64,000 nt of DNA from Pseudoroseicyclus tamaricis (GCF_012070395.1 NZ_JAAFYS010000001.1:412001-476000), one strand, 5' to 3'. Counted from the first letter of the stretch, positions 37,369-46,592 are shown. The notes: a model not told the origin generated them from the letters alone. Numbers and translations are program-made.

Positions 37369-37397
37369 TTGCAGCCGCGCGTGCGCGCCTATATAAC
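37369..37397 (+). promoter_or_regulatory. Candidate sigma70 promoter of clpS
   Basis: TTGCAG (37369-37374) and TATAAC (37392-37397) are separated by exactly 17 bp and lie 40 bp before the clpS start. This is an unusually good -35/-10 match for such GC-rich DNA. Confidence 0.6.
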
Positions 37398-37436
37398 GCT
37401 GACACAATCATTGCACGAGCGAGACGAAAACGGACC

Positions 37437-37784
37437 ATGCTGGCCGATTTCTACATGATGGCGACGGGCGCAGGCACCGGGGGCGACGATGATGACGTCG
37501 GCCTCAAGCTTGAGACGCGTTCCAAGACGAAGCGCCCCCCGCTCTACAAGGTGCTGATCCTCAACGACGACTACACGCCGATGGAATTCGTCGTGCATGT
37601 GCTCGAGCGATTCTTCGGCATGAACCACGCCCAAGCCTTCGAGCTGATGCTCACGGTGCACAAGAAGGGCGTGGCGGTCGTTGCCGTCTATTCCTACGAG
37701 ATTGCCGAGACGAAGGTGGCGCAGGTGATGGATTTCGCCCAGCGGCACCAGCACCCGCTGCAATGCACGATGGAAAAGGAATAG
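37437..37784 (+). CDS. clpS: ATP-dependent Clp protease adaptor ClpS
   Basis: ClpS delivers N-degron substrates to ClpAP. It has 115 residues. The flexible acidic N-terminus (about 1-35, with GGDDDDVG) is followed by the conserved core [26 protein letters not shown] and the [20 protein letters not shown] block. The substrate pocket residues typical of ClpS (N-D-D and Met/Val) are present. The start could also be the ATG pair about 20 nt downstream. No clpA follows in this window. Confidence 0.95.
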   Translation: MLADFYMMATGAGTGGDDDDVGLKLETRSKTKRPPLYKVLILNDDYTPMEFVVHVLERFFGMNHAQAFELMLTVHKKGVAVVAVYSYEIAETKVAQVMDFAQRHQHPLQCTMEKE

Positions 37785-37812
37785 CCCCCGCCCGGGGCTG
37801 ACAATAACCCGC

Positions 37813-38787
37813 ATGGCCACCTCCCGCCTGTCCGCCGCGCTCGACGCGGGCGTCCTGTCGCTGCTAGCCGAGGGGCCGATCCTCGTCCTGCGCCCGCCGC
37901 CGGAAGCGGACCTCGCCGCCCTGCCGCAGGAGCGCGTGCGGGTGGAGACGGGCTTTCGCCCCCACGCCGATTACTGGTCCGCCGCCGGTTACGAGACGGG
38001 CACCGATGCCGGCCCGGCCGCGCTCGCCATCGTCTTCCTGCCGCGCTCCAAGGCCTTCGCCCGGGCGCTGATTGCCGAGGCGGCGGCGCGGGCACCGATG
38101 GTGGTGGTCGACGGGCCGAAGACGCATGGCGTCGATTCGTTCTGGCGCGAGGCCCGCAAGCGGCTGGGGGATCTGCCCTCCGACACGCGCGACCACGGCC
38201 GCCTCTTCATCATGTCGCCCGGCGATGCGCTGGCCGACTGGGCCGCCGAGGGGCCGCAGCGCGCCGAGGATGGCTGGGTGCGCCAGCCGGGCATCTTCTC
38301 CGAGGATCGGATCGACAAGGGCTCCGCCCTGCTGGCCGAGGCGCTGCCGAAGAAGCTGCCCTCGCGCATGGCCGATTTCGGCGCTGGCTGGGGCTTCCTC
38401 GCCGCCGCCGCGCTGGAGCGGCGCGGGGTGGAGAGCATCGACCTGATCGAGGCGGAGGCGTTGGCGCTCGAGTGCGCCCGCGCCAACGTGCCCGACCCGC
38501 GCGCCGCCTTCCTGTGGGAGGATGCGGCGACCTTCAAGGCGGAGACGCCCTACGCCGGCATCGTCATGAACCCGCCCTTCCACAGCGGCCGCTCGGCCGA
38601 TCCGGGGCTGGGGCAGGCCTTCATCGCTGCAGCGCGGCGCAATTTGACGCAAGGTGGCCAGCTCTGGCTTGTGGCCAACCGACATCTTCCCTACGAGGCC
38701 GCCCTCGATGCCGCTTTTTCGCGCGTCGAAGAATTGGGCGGCGATGGAGCCTTCAAACTGCTCCACGCGACTCGCCCGCGGCGTTAA
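37813..38787 (+). CDS. Class I methyltransferase, RsmC/RlmG-like
   Basis: This is a 324-residue protein with two tandem Rossmann-like halves, as in the 16S rRNA guanine-N2 methyltransferase RsmC. The C-terminal catalytic half has the SAM-binding motif MADFGAGWGFLAAAAL (around 190-205) and the target-base motif NPPFHSG (around 253-259), followed by LWLVANRHLPYE. The N-terminal half is degenerate, as usual. It lies 28 nt after clpS on the same strand. The exact rRNA target is inferred from family only. Confidence 0.88.
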   Translation: MATSRLSAALDAGVLSLLAEGPILVLRPPPEADLAALPQERVRVETGFRPHADYWSAAGYETGTDAGPAALAIVFLPRSKAFARALIAEAAARAPMVVVDGPKTHGVDSFWREARKRLGDLPSDTRDHGRLFIMSPGDALADWAAEGPQRAEDGWVRQPGIFSEDRIDKGSALLAEALPKKLPSRMADFGAGWGFLAAAALERRGVESIDLIEAEALALECARANVPDPRAAFLWEDAATFKAETPYAGIVMNPPFHSGRSADPGLGQAFIAAARRNLTQGGQLWLVANRHLPYEAALDAAFSRVEELGGDGAFKLLHATRPRR

Positions 38788-38825
38788 ATTCGTCTTAATG
38801 TCCCCAAGCAGGGACGGAGGCAGAC

Positions 38826-39626
38826 ATGAGCTTCTCGATCGACGGCAAGACCGCCATCGTCACCGGCGGCGCCCACGGGGTGGGCCTGGCCATCGGGCTG
38901 CATTTTCTCGAACAGGGCGCCAATGTCGTCTTCGTCGACCGTGACGAAGAGGCGCTGAACGAAGAGCTGGGCGACAGGGCCGGCGAGGGCAGCTCCGCCC
39001 GCATCTTTGCCGGCGACCTGCGCGAGAAGCTGACCATCGCCAACCTCCTCTCGCTGACCATCGACGCCTTCGACGACGTCGACATCCTCGTCAACGCCTC
39101 GCGCCAGATCATCAAGACCGAGCTCTTCGACCCGGAAGACGATTCGGTGCCGGTGATGATGGAGCAGAACATGCTCGCCTCGCTGCAGCTCAGCCGGATC
39201 GTCGCCAAGAAGATGATCAAGCTGACCCCGGAGGAGGAGGTGCCGCGCGGCGCCATCGTCAACATCTCCACCATCGCGGCGCGGATGGCCCACCCGGAGC
39301 TGCTCGCCTACTCCGTCTCCAACGCGGCGCTGGAGCAGCTGACCCGCTCGATGGCCGTGGCGCTGGCGCCGGAGCGCATTCGCGTCAACGCCGTCTCCTT
39401 CGGATCGGTGATGAGCCATTCGCTGCACGAGAAGATCAAGGACGACGACGAGATGCGCGAGCGCGTCGTCGGCCGCACGCCGCTGGGCCGCATCGCCTCT
39501 CCGCGCGAGCTGGCCGAGGCGGTGCAGTTCCTCGCCTCCGACGGCGCCGGCTTCATCACCGGGCAGGTGCTGACGGTGGATGGCGGGCGCAGCCTGCTCG
39601 ACCCGGCGGCCTGCTCGGCCTTCTGA
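38826..39626 (+). CDS. SDR-family protein lacking the catalytic lysine
   Basis: This is a 266-residue short-chain dehydrogenase/reductase-like protein. The nucleotide-binding motif TGGAHGVGLAIG lies around 13-24. The Ser-bearing strand VNISTIAARM lies around 144-153. The catalytic block reads YSVSN, where the canonical YxxxK is expected, so the essential Lys is Asn (AAC). The C-terminal GQVLTVDGGRSL is normal. It could be a pseudo-enzyme, a binding protein or use another residue. It lies 39 nt after the RsmC-like gene. Confidence 0.88.
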   Translation: MSFSIDGKTAIVTGGAHGVGLAIGLHFLEQGANVVFVDRDEEALNEELGDRAGEGSSARIFAGDLREKLTIANLLSLTIDAFDDVDILVNASRQIIKTELFDPEDDSVPVMMEQNMLASLQLSRIVAKKMIKLTPEEEVPRGAIVNISTIAARMAHPELLAYSVSNAALEQLTRSMAVALAPERIRVNAVSFGSVMSHSLHEKIKDDDEMRERVVGRTPLGRIASPRELAEAVQFLASDGAGFITGQVLTVDGGRSLLDPAACSAF

Positions 39627-39681
39627 TCAACAACAGAAGTCGTCTCGCGCCCCCGCCCATGGCGGGCGAGGGCGCCGAACC

Positions 39682-40065
39682 TCACTCCGGATAGGCTGCC
39701 CGGCAGGCGTTGCTCTGCGCCATCGCCTGCGCCTCCTCGCGCTGGCGCCGCTGGAGCAGCGATTCTAGCTTGTCCCGCTCGGCCTGCAGATCCAGCGCGA
39801 CGGGCACGCGGCGATCCACCGTCTCCGTCTGCTGGCACGGGTAGACGAACTGCTCGCCGCTGGAGGTGGTGCCGGAGCAGCGCCGGTTGCGCACGACGAC
39901 CTCCTGCTCGGTGCGCAGGCCGTAACCCCGCTCGAGGTTACCCCGCGTCTCGGCGATCAGCCCGTCGAGGGTGCGGACATCGCGCAGGGCGCGGGAAATG
40001 CATTGCTCCTGCGGCGTGGCGCAGGCGGCAGCGAGGAGGGGCAGGGCAAGGAGCAGGCGGCGCAT
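39682..40065 (-). CDS. Putative lipoprotein, unknown function
   Basis: This is a 127-residue protein starting at ATG 40065. The lipoprotein-like signal MRRLLLALPLLAAAC has Cys at residue 15. The mature part has four further Cys (CISRAL, NRRCSG, YPCQQT and NACRAAYP), suggesting disulfides. The helical C-terminal part, LQAERDKLESLLQRRQREEAQAMAQ, may form a coiled coil. The family was not recognised. The upstream in-frame ATG at 40110 adds a charged, unlikely extension. It faces hemF divergently. Confidence 0.72.
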   Translation of the reverse strand: MRRLLLALPLLAAACATPQEQCISRALRDVRTLDGLIAETRGNLERGYGLRTEQEVVVRNRRCSGTTSSGEQFVYPCQQTETVDRRVPVALDLQAERDKLESLLQRRQREEAQAMAQSNACRAAYPE

Positions 40066-40140
40066 CGGGGAGACTCCGGGTCTTGGGTTCCGCCATCGTT
40101 TGCGCGACAAGGCGGCGGTTATTCAATAGCGGAGGCAGGC

Positions 40141-41022
40141 ATGGCCGACGAGAGTGCCATGACGGCAGAAAAAGAGCGGGCGGCGGGCTGGTTCCGGGCG
40201 CTCCGGGACGAGATCGTCGCCGCCTTCGAGGCGGTGGAGGACGCTCAGGGCGGACCCGGGCCCGCCGGCCGCTTCCAGGTGACAGAAACGCGCCGGGGCG
40301 AGGCGGGGGAAGAAGGCGGCGGCGGGCTGATGAGCGTCATGCGCGGCGGCCGCGTCTTCGAGAAGGTCGGCGTCAACGTCTCCGCCGTGCACGGGGAGCT
40401 GGGCGAGGCGGCGCAGCGCAGCATGGCCGCGCGCGGCGTGCCGGGCGTCGAGGCCGACCCGCGCTTCTGGGCCTCTGGCATCTCCCTCGTCGCGCACATG
40501 GCCAACCCGCACGTGCCGGCGGTGCATATGAACACCCGCATGTTCTGGACGCCGGGCGCCTGGTGGTTCGGCGGCGGCTCCGACCTCAACCCCTGCATTG
40601 AGTACGAGGAGGACACGGGGCATTTCCACGCCGTCCAGAAGGAGTTCCTCGATCCGCACGGGGAGGAACACTACCCCCGCCTGAAGGCCTGGGCGGACGA
40701 GTATTTCTACATCCCCCACCGCCGGCGGGCGCGGGGCGTGGGCGGCATCTTCCTCGATGACCATTGCACCGGCGACTGGGAGGACGACTTCTCCCTGATC
40801 CAGGATATCGGCCGCGCCTTCCTGCCCGCCTACCTGCCCCTCGTGGAGCGGCGGCGCGAGCAGGCGTGGACGGCGGAGGACCGGGAGGTGCAGCTCGTCC
40901 ACCGCGGGCTCTATGCCGAGTACAACCTCGTCTATGACCGGGGCACCAAGTTCGGCCTCGCCACGGCGCATGACCCCGACGCGGTGCTGATGAGCCTGCC
41001 GCCGCTCGCGAAGTGGATCTGA
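40141..41022 (+). CDS. hemF: Oxygen-dependent coproporphyrinogen III oxidase
   Basis: HemF converts coproporphyrinogen III to protoporphyrinogen IX with O2. It has 293 residues. Conserved blocks are FEKVGVNVSAVHG, ASGISLVAHMANPHVPAVHMNTRMF, WWFGGGSDLNP and GGIFLDDHCTGDWEDDF. The C-terminus has YNLVYDRGTKFGLATAHDPDAVLMSLPP. The ATG at 40141 is preceded by GGAGGCAGGC. hemE and hemC lie 2.4-4.4 kb away, so three heme genes occur in this section without forming an operon. Confidence 0.97.
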   Translation: MADESAMTAEKERAAGWFRALRDEIVAAFEAVEDAQGGPGPAGRFQVTETRRGEAGEEGGGGLMSVMRGGRVFEKVGVNVSAVHGELGEAAQRSMAARGVPGVEADPRFWASGISLVAHMANPHVPAVHMNTRMFWTPGAWWFGGGSDLNPCIEYEEDTGHFHAVQKEFLDPHGEEHYPRLKAWADEYFYIPHRRRARGVGGIFLDDHCTGDWEDDFSLIQDIGRAFLPAYLPLVERRREQAWTAEDREVQLVHRGLYAEYNLVYDRGTKFGLATAHDPDAVLMSLPPLAKWI

Positions 41023-41101
41023 GCCGGCCGGGCGGCGCTCGCCTGCGGCAATCGCCCCGCCCGCCGTCCCATGCGGCCCGGCCCCGGGGGCCCCGCGCAG
41101 G

Positions 41102-41548
41102 CTAGCGGGCGTTGGCGATGGCAAGGGCAGCCGCGAAGACGATGCCGTCCTCGATGAGGCCGGTGCTCGTCTGCCCATGCTCCTCCATCGCGCGCTTGCG
41201 CGCCGCCAGCCCGAGGTAGGACGAGGCCGTCGCCGCGCCGATGCCGAGCGCCGCGCCTTCCACCTGCCGCTTCGGCGGGGCCAGCGCCGCGCCGGCGAAC
41301 CCGGCCGAGATCGTCCGCGCGAGGAGGCCGAGGAAGACGGTGCGGTCCGGCGCCGTCTTCATCTTGTCGCCCGCCATCTCCAGCGCGGCCATCGTCACGC
41401 CGCCGGCGGCGATCCACGGCACGTTCATCAGCCGCGCCTCGGGGGTGTCATGCGGAAGGGCGTCGCGCTGGGCGGCAACGGCGAGCGCCCCGAGGGGGCT
41501 CATCGAGCGCTGGCCGGCCACGAGGCCCATGAGGATCGAGCGTAGCAT
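41102..41548 (-). CDS. DUF4126 family membrane protein
   Basis: This is a 148-residue hydrophobic protein with about three to four membrane segments. It begins MLRSILMGLVAGQRSMSPLGALAVAA, with the GxRSMSPLA-type motif of DUF4126, and ends with an Ala-rich helix. The ATG at 41548 has AGGAGGC upstream, the best ribosome site near this gene. The function is unknown. It lies just downstream of the amidotransferase gene on the same strand. Confidence 0.8.
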   Translation of the reverse strand: MLRSILMGLVAGQRSMSPLGALAVAAQRDALPHDTPEARLMNVPWIAAGGVTMAALEMAGDKMKTAPDRTVFLGLLARTISAGFAGAALAPPKRQVEGAALGIGAATASSYLGLAARKRAMEEHGQTSTGLIEDGIVFAAALAIANAR

Positions 41549-41633
41549 CTTGCCTCCTGTCCAGATGTCCGGGGGCAACGGGCGCCTGCGGGCGATGGTT
41601 CCTGCGGCATATCGGCCCTGCCGCCGCCCGCAG

Positions 41634-42383
41634 TCACGGCTCCGCCGCCGCCTCCCGCTCCACCTCGGCCACCTGCCCACGCCCCTCGGCATAGGCCCGC
41701 GCCGCCGTGACGAGGGCGCGGAAGATGGCGCGCTGCCGGGGCGCGTACCACAGGTGCTCGGGGTGCCACTGCACCCCCAGCGCGAAGGGGTCGGCAATCC
41801 GCTCCACCCCCTGCACCATGCCGCCATCGTCACGGGCCGCCACGCGCAGCCCCGCGCCCAGCCTGTCCACCGCTTGCGAGTGCAGGGCGTTGACGCGCAT
41901 CTCCTGCCGGCCCGCGATCTGCTCCAGCCGGCTGGCCTCGCAGACGCGGATCTTCTTGCGGGGCAGGATCGTGTAGACGCGGGTGGAGCGGCGAAACGTC
42001 TCGTAGGCGTTCTGGTGCAGCGTGCCGCCGAGCGCGACATTGAGCATCTGGCTGCCCCGGCAGATGCCGAGAAGCGGCATCCCCCGCTCCGCCGCCCCCG
42101 CCACGAGGCCCTTCTCGAGCGCATCGCGCTCCGGGTCGATGCGGGCGGAGGTGACGATCCCGCCGCCATAGAGATCGGCGGAGATGTCGTCGCCGCCGCC
42201 AATGATCACCCCGTCGACGGTGGCAAGATCCGACGGTCGGCCGGCCCCCCAGCGCACGGCGCGCCCGCCGGTCAGCAGGATGTTCAGCGCGAAGAGCGGG
42301 AAGATCCGCCAGCCGGAGCGGGCGGAGGTGGTGACGGCGATGCGCGGCCGCTGCTGCCAGGAGAGGTGGGTCCGCGGGCTCAC
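41634..42383 (-). CDS. Class I glutamine amidotransferase-like peptidase, PuuD-type
   Basis: This is a 249-residue gamma-glutamyl-gamma-aminobutyrate-hydrolase-like protein (peptidase C26). The nucleophile elbow is GICRGSQMLNV with Cys about residue 109. The oxyanion block is DGVIIGGGDDISADLYGG. The His-Glu pair lies in LGVQWHPEHLW. The GTG start at 42383 overlaps the stop of the amidoligase gene (GTGA), which fixes the start within a longer open frame. Paired with the amidoligase, it would cleave the bonds that the amidoligase makes. Confidence 0.9.
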   Translation of the reverse strand: MSPRTHLSWQQRPRIAVTTSARSGWRIFPLFALNILLTGGRAVRWGAGRPSDLATVDGVIIGGGDDISADLYGGGIVTSARIDPERDALEKGLVAGAAERGMPLLGICRGSQMLNVALGGTLHQNAYETFRRSTRVYTILPRKKIRVCEASRLEQIAGRQEMRVNALHSQAVDRLGAGLRVAARDDGGMVQGVERIADPFALGVQWHPEHLWYAPRQRAIFRALVTAARAYAEGRGQVAEVEREAAAEP

Positions 42384-43357
42384 GGCGCGAGGCCCTGGCT
42401 CGCGACCACGTTGCCCGTGAAGCGCCGCCAGTCGGCGATGGTGGAGAAGACATCCCGCCGATGCGCGCGCCAGCGGGCCTTCAGCTCGTCCAGCAGGTCG
42501 GGCCGGGCGGCGAGCCGCTCCACCGTCACCCAGCGGTTCCATTCGTAGGCGATCCGCCAGCCGGAGGCGTTCACGCGGCTGTCGGGCAGGCGGTAATGGA
42601 AGGCGGGGCGCGGCTTGACGGCGCCGAGGCTGCCGCCGAGCCCCTCCGCCACCCGCGCCCGGTCGACATGGGAGAGCACCGGCAGCATGTCGAGCCCGCG
42701 GTTGCGCGTCGCTGAATGCTCCAGGTAGCTCGCCGTCAGGTCGGCGAGGCTCCACCCCTCCGCCTGCGCCAGCGCGTCGACGAATGGCCGGGGCCATGGG
42801 TCGGAGAAGGGGAGGATCCGGCGGGAGGTGTCGATCGGGTCCTCGTAGCGCAGCCAGTCCTCGAGCAGCCCGTAGGCGGTGACGACGGGAGCCAGATCCT
42901 CCACCGTCTCCCCCGGGATCTCCGGGTTGAGATGAAGCCCGAAGCCGTAGAGCGCGGCGGCCTGCGAGCCCTCGGCGCCCGCCTCGCGCAGGGCCTCGCG
43001 CAGCGTCTCCAGCGCCGGCAGATCGTCGTGGAGGAGCGGCTCGGTGACGATCTCCACCGGTACGAGGGAGCGGGCAAGGTCCAGCCCCGCCTCGGCAAGC
43101 CGGCCGTGCCAGTCGCGGTAGGCGGTGTCGAGATAGACTTTCAGCTCGCCGATGACGGAGCCGGTGACGCGCCGCTCGCGGGGGCCGGCGCGCTCCACCT
43201 CGCCGCCCAGCACCTCGGCGGCGAGGTGGGCGGCCTCGTCCTCCGTCAGGCCGGCGAACTCGATTTCCACCCCCGTGCGCCGCTCCTCCCCCGCCGCGTT
43301 CGTCGGGCGGGGCAGGGGGGCGAAGTGGCTGCGGTCGATATCGGCGGTCCCGTGCAT
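42380..43357 (-). CDS. Amidoligase_2 family protein (ATP-grasp-like/COOH-NH2 ligase fold)
   Basis: This is a 325-residue protein. It opens with GVEIEFAGLTEDEAAHLAAEVLGG, the typical amidoligase beginning in which the acidic ExE residues bind metal. Later segments contain VEIVTEPLLHDDLPALETLREAL, YGFGLHLNPEIP (the H-x-N motif) and a C-terminal helical region. The family was predicted to form gamma-glutamyl-type amide bonds related to glutamine synthetase-like or GCS-like folds. It overlaps the amidotransferase gene by 4 nt. Its biological product is unknown. Confidence 0.85.
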   Translation of the reverse strand: MHGTADIDRSHFAPLPRPTNAAGEERRTGVEIEFAGLTEDEAAHLAAEVLGGEVERAGPRERRVTGSVIGELKVYLDTAYRDWHGRLAEAGLDLARSLVPVEIVTEPLLHDDLPALETLREALREAGAEGSQAAALYGFGLHLNPEIPGETVEDLAPVVTAYGLLEDWLRYEDPIDTSRRILPFSDPWPRPFVDALAQAEGWSLADLTASYLEHSATRNRGLDMLPVLSHVDRARVAEGLGGSLGAVKPRPAFHYRLPDSRVNASGWRIAYEWNRWVTVERLAARPDLLDELKARWRAHRRDVFSTIADWRRFTGNVVASQGLAP

Positions 43358-43379
43358 GGCCCCGAAACGCGGCCCCCGA

Positions 43380-44426
43380 TCAGGCGGTTCCGCGCACCGT
43401 GTCGATCATCAGCTGCACGTTCTCCGGGTCGGCATCCGGGGTGATCCCGTGCCCGAGGTTGAAGATGTGCGGCCCGCCCGAGAAGGCGGTCACGATGGCT
43501 CGCGTCTCCTCCACCAGCGCGTCGCCGCCGGTGACCATGTGGCGCGAGGCGAGGTTGCCCTGCACCGGGCCGGCGGGCTGCACATGCGCGGCGGCCCAGT
43601 CCGGCGTCACGCCGTCATCCAGCGCGATGCAGTCGGCCCCGGTGGCGGCGTGGGCGCCGGCGAAGCGGGTTCCGGCCCCGCGCGGGAAGGCAATGACCGG
43701 CAGGCCCGGGTGGCGGGCCTTAAGCGCCGCGGTGATCTCCCGCATCGGGGCCAGGGAATATTGCTCGAAGGCCACGCCCTGCAGCGAGCCGGCCCAGGAA
43801 TCGAAGAGCTTCACCACCTCCGCCCCGGCGCGGACCTGCGCGGAGAGGTATTCCACCGTCGCCTCCGTCAGCAGATCGATGATCCGCCGGAAGGTCGGCT
43901 CGTCCTCGCGCATCAGCTGGTGCGCCGGCGCCTGATCGGGCGTGCCGCGCCCGCCGATGAGGTAGGTCGCCACCGTCCACGGCGCGCCGGCAAAGCCGAT
44001 CAGCGCCGTCTCGGGCGGCAGCTCGCGCGTCAGGATGGAGAGGGTGTCATAGATGGGCCCCAGCGTGTCGTGGATCGCCGAGACGGGCCGCAGCCCCGCC
44101 AGCCCGGCCGGCGTCGTCACCGGCTCCAGCCGCGGGCCCTCGCCGGTGACGAACCACAGCTTGGCGCCGAGCGCCTGCGGCAGCAGCAGGATGTCGGCGA
44201 AGAGGATCGCGGCGTCGAAGCCGTAGCGGCGGATCGGCTGCAGCGTCACCTCGGCGGCGAGGTCGGGCGAGTAGCAGAGCGACAGGAAGTCGCCCGCCTG
44301 CGCCCGCGTCTCGCGATATTCCGGCAGGTAGCGCCCCGCCTGCCGCATCATCCAGATCGGCGGGGTGGGGAGCCGCTCGCCGCGAAGCGCCCGCAGGAGC
44401 GCCTTGTCTTGGGTCATCTTGTCCAT
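43380..44426 (-). CDS. hemE: Uroporphyrinogen III decarboxylase
   Basis: HemE decarboxylates the four acetates of uroporphyrinogen III to give coproporphyrinogen III. It has 348 residues. The N-terminal signature [17 protein letters not shown] lies around 23-39. [12 protein letters not shown] and [16 protein letters not shown] are standard. The C-terminal [17 protein letters not shown] closes the family pattern. It starts at ATG 44426 or the ATG 9 nt inside. Divergent from hemC with 65 bp between, which suggests a shared control region. Confidence 0.97.
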   Translation of the reverse strand: MDKMTQDKALLRALRGERLPTPPIWMMRQAGRYLPEYRETRAQAGDFLSLCYSPDLAAEVTLQPIRRYGFDAAILFADILLLPQALGAKLWFVTGEGPRLEPVTTPAGLAGLRPVSAIHDTLGPIYDTLSILTRELPPETALIGFAGAPWTVATYLIGGRGTPDQAPAHQLMREDEPTFRRIIDLLTEATVEYLSAQVRAGAEVVKLFDSWAGSLQGVAFEQYSLAPMREITAALKARHPGLPVIAFPRGAGTRFAGAHAATGADCIALDDGVTPDWAAAHVQPAGPVQGNLASRHMVTGGDALVEETRAIVTAFSGGPHIFNLGHGITPDADPENVQLMIDTVRGTA

Positions 44427-44491
44427 CCGGGCTTCGTCCTGCCCGTGGCGGGTCTTGTCAAGGCGCCGCCTTCGTCCTAGCCCTCGCCCCC

Positions 44492-45439
44492 ATGCCCGAC
44501 CTGCCTTCTCCCGCCTCGCCCCTCCGCATCGGCACCCGCGGCTCGCCGCTCGCCCTCGCGCAGGCCCACGAGACCCGGAGCCGCCTCATGGCGGCGTGGG
44601 ATCTACCGATGGAGGCCTTCGAGGTCGTCGTCGTGCAGACGACGGGGGACAGGGTGCAGGACAGGGCGCTGAAGGAGCTGGGTGGCAAGGGCCTCTTCAC
44701 CCGCGAGATCGAGGAGGGGCTGATCCGCGCCGAGCTCGACATCGCCGTCCACTCCATGAAGGACATGCCGGTCCTGCAGCCCGAGGGGCTGACGCTCGAT
44801 TGTTACCTGCCGCGGGAGGATGTGCGCGACGCCTTCGTCTCGCTGGAGCATGACCGCCTGACGGACCTGCCGCAGCGCGCCGTCGTCGGCACCTCCAGCC
44901 TGCGCCGCCGCTCTCAGCTGCTCGTGCGCCGGCCCGACCTTCAGGTGGTGGAATTCCGCGGCAACGTGCAGACGCGCCTGCGCAAGCTGCGCGAAGGCGT
45001 GGCGGAGGGGACGTTCCTCGCCATGGCCGGTCTCAACCGGCTGGAGATGGCCGGCGCCGTGCCCGCCGCCCCCATCGGGCCGGACGAGATGCTCCCCGCC
45101 GTCGCGCAGGGCGCCATCGGCATCGAGCGCCGGGCCGACGACCGCCGCACCGCCGAGCTGCTCGCCCCCCTCCACCATGCTGAGACGGGGACGCGGCTGG
45201 CGGCGGAACGCAGCTTCCTCGCCGCGCTCGACGGCTCCTGCGAGACGCCCATCGCCGGCCTCGCCGAGCTGGAAGGCGGCACGCTCCACCTGCGGGGGGA
45301 GATCCTCAAGCCCGACGGCTCTGCCTCCTACGCCGGCCAGACCTCCGGCCCTGCGGAAAAGGCCATGGTCCTCGGCCGCGACCTCGCCGCCGAGCTGCTC
45401 GACCAGGCGGGCGACGACTTCTTCGACTGGCGGTCCTGA
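44492..45439 (+). CDS. hemC: Hydroxymethylbilane synthase (porphobilinogen deaminase)
   Basis: HemC polymerises four porphobilinogen units into hydroxymethylbilane, using a dipyrromethane cofactor. It has 315 residues. [34 protein letters not shown] and AVHSMKDMP are followed by [12 protein letters not shown] and the [12 protein letters not shown] segment. The cofactor-binding Cys lies in [15 protein letters not shown] (around residue 250). It is divergent from hemE. Confidence 0.97.
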   Translation: MPDLPSPASPLRIGTRGSPLALAQAHETRSRLMAAWDLPMEAFEVVVVQTTGDRVQDRALKELGGKGLFTREIEEGLIRAELDIAVHSMKDMPVLQPEGLTLDCYLPREDVRDAFVSLEHDRLTDLPQRAVVGTSSLRRRSQLLVRRPDLQVVEFRGNVQTRLRKLREGVAEGTFLAMAGLNRLEMAGAVPAAPIGPDEMLPAVAQGAIGIERRADDRRTAELLAPLHHAETGTRLAAERSFLAALDGSCETPIAGLAELEGGTLHLRGEILKPDGSASYAGQTSGPAEKAMVLGRDLAAELLDQAGDDFFDWRS

Positions 45440-45465
45440 CGCGCCACTTCGCCGTCAGACCCCCT

Positions 45466-45534
45466 GTCTTTGGTCCAAAAAATCCTCGGGGGGGCCGCCA
45501 AAGGCGGCGGGGGGCAGACAGCCCCCCTCCACCC
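45466..45534 (-). repeat. GC hairpin repeat, copy 4
   Basis: TCTTTGGTCCAAAAAATCCTCGGGGGGG-type flank precedes the perfect hairpin GGGGGGC-AGACA-GCCCCCC (45509-45527). It lies between converging hemC and choV. A partial relative of the flank, TTTGGTCCTAAAAATCCC, follows the yejF terminator at about 33894. Confidence 0.75.
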
Positions 45535-45548
45535 TTCGCCCATCCGCG

Positions 45549-46592
45549 TCAGATGCTGCCGACCACGCGCTGATCCGCCGGCAGAAGCCCGCGGAGGACG
45601 TCGTCGCGGGTGAGCTGGCCGATGACGCGGCCGTCTTCCTCCACCCCGATGGTGCCTTCGCTCTCGATGAGCCGGGCGATCCCGTCGCGCACGAGGTGAT
45701 CGGCGTCGATCTTGATCGTCGGCTCGGTCGTCAGCGGCGTCATTAGGTCGCGGGCGCGGAAGACGCCGAGCGGGTTCATGTGCTGCACGAACTCGGCGAC
45801 ATACTCGTTCTTCGGGTCCGAGAAGATGTCGCGCGGCTCGCCCGTCTGGATGATGCGCCCGCCTTCCATGATCGAGATCTGGTTGCCGATCTTGAAGGCC
45901 TCGTCGAGGTCGTGGCTGACGAAGATGATCGTGCGCTTCAGCCGCTGCTGCAGCTCCAGAAGCTCATCCTGCAGTTTGGTGCGGATCAGCGGGTCGAGCG
46001 CCGAGAAGGGCTCGTCCATCAGCAGGATCGGCGCCTGCGTTGCGAAGGCGCGGGCGAGGCCGACGCGCTGCTGCATGCCGCCGGAGAGGTCGCCCACCTT
46101 GCGCTCGGCCCATTCGGAAAGGCTGACGAGCGCCAGTTGCTCGTCGACGCGCTCCTTCATGTCCTTCTTGCTCATGCCGCCGAGCTCCAGCCCGAGGCCG
46201 ACGTTCTCGCGCACCGTGCGCCACGGCAGCAGGCCGAACTGCTGGAAGACCATGGCGACGTGGTGCATGCGGATGCGCCGCAGCTCCGCCGCGCCGGCAT
46301 GGGTGACGTCGACCATTTTGTCGCCGTCGTTCACGTGCACGGCGCCGCGCACCACGGGGTTGAGCCCGTTGATGGCGCGCAGCAGCGTCGACTTGCCGGA
46401 GCCGGAGAGCCCCATGAGGACGAGGATCTCCCCCTCCTCCACCGACAGCGTGCAATCGTGGACGCCGAGGACCTGCTTGGTCTCCTCCTGGATCTCGCCG
46501 CGCTGCTTGCCCGCGTCCATCAGGGGCAGGGCGCGCTCGGGGTCGGAGCCGAAGACGATGGAGACGTTGTCGATCTCAACAGCGGTACTCAT
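45549..46592 (-). CDS. choV: Choline/betaine ABC transporter ATP-binding protein ChoV (ProV-like)
   Basis: This is a 347-residue ATPase of the quaternary-amine importer family. Walker A is LMGLSGSGKSTLLRAING (around 58-75). The Q-loop region, signature LSGGMQQRVGLARAF and Walker B ILLMDEPFSALD are intact. A C-terminal CBS-like part (about 280-347) ends VGSI. It is the last gene of the choXWV group and overlaps choW by 4 nt (ATGA at 46589). Confidence 0.94.
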   Translation of the reverse strand: MSTAVEIDNVSIVFGSDPERALPLMDAGKQRGEIQEETKQVLGVHDCTLSVEEGEILVLMGLSGSGKSTLLRAINGLNPVVRGAVHVNDGDKMVDVTHAGAAELRRIRMHHVAMVFQQFGLLPWRTVRENVGLGLELGGMSKKDMKERVDEQLALVSLSEWAERKVGDLSGGMQQRVGLARAFATQAPILLMDEPFSALDPLIRTKLQDELLELQQRLKRTIIFVSHDLDEAFKIGNQISIMEGGRIIQTGEPRDIFSDPKNEYVAEFVQHMNPLGVFRARDLMTPLTTEPTIKIDADHLVRDGIARLIESEGTIGVEEDGRVIGQLTRDDVLRGLLPADQRVVGSI

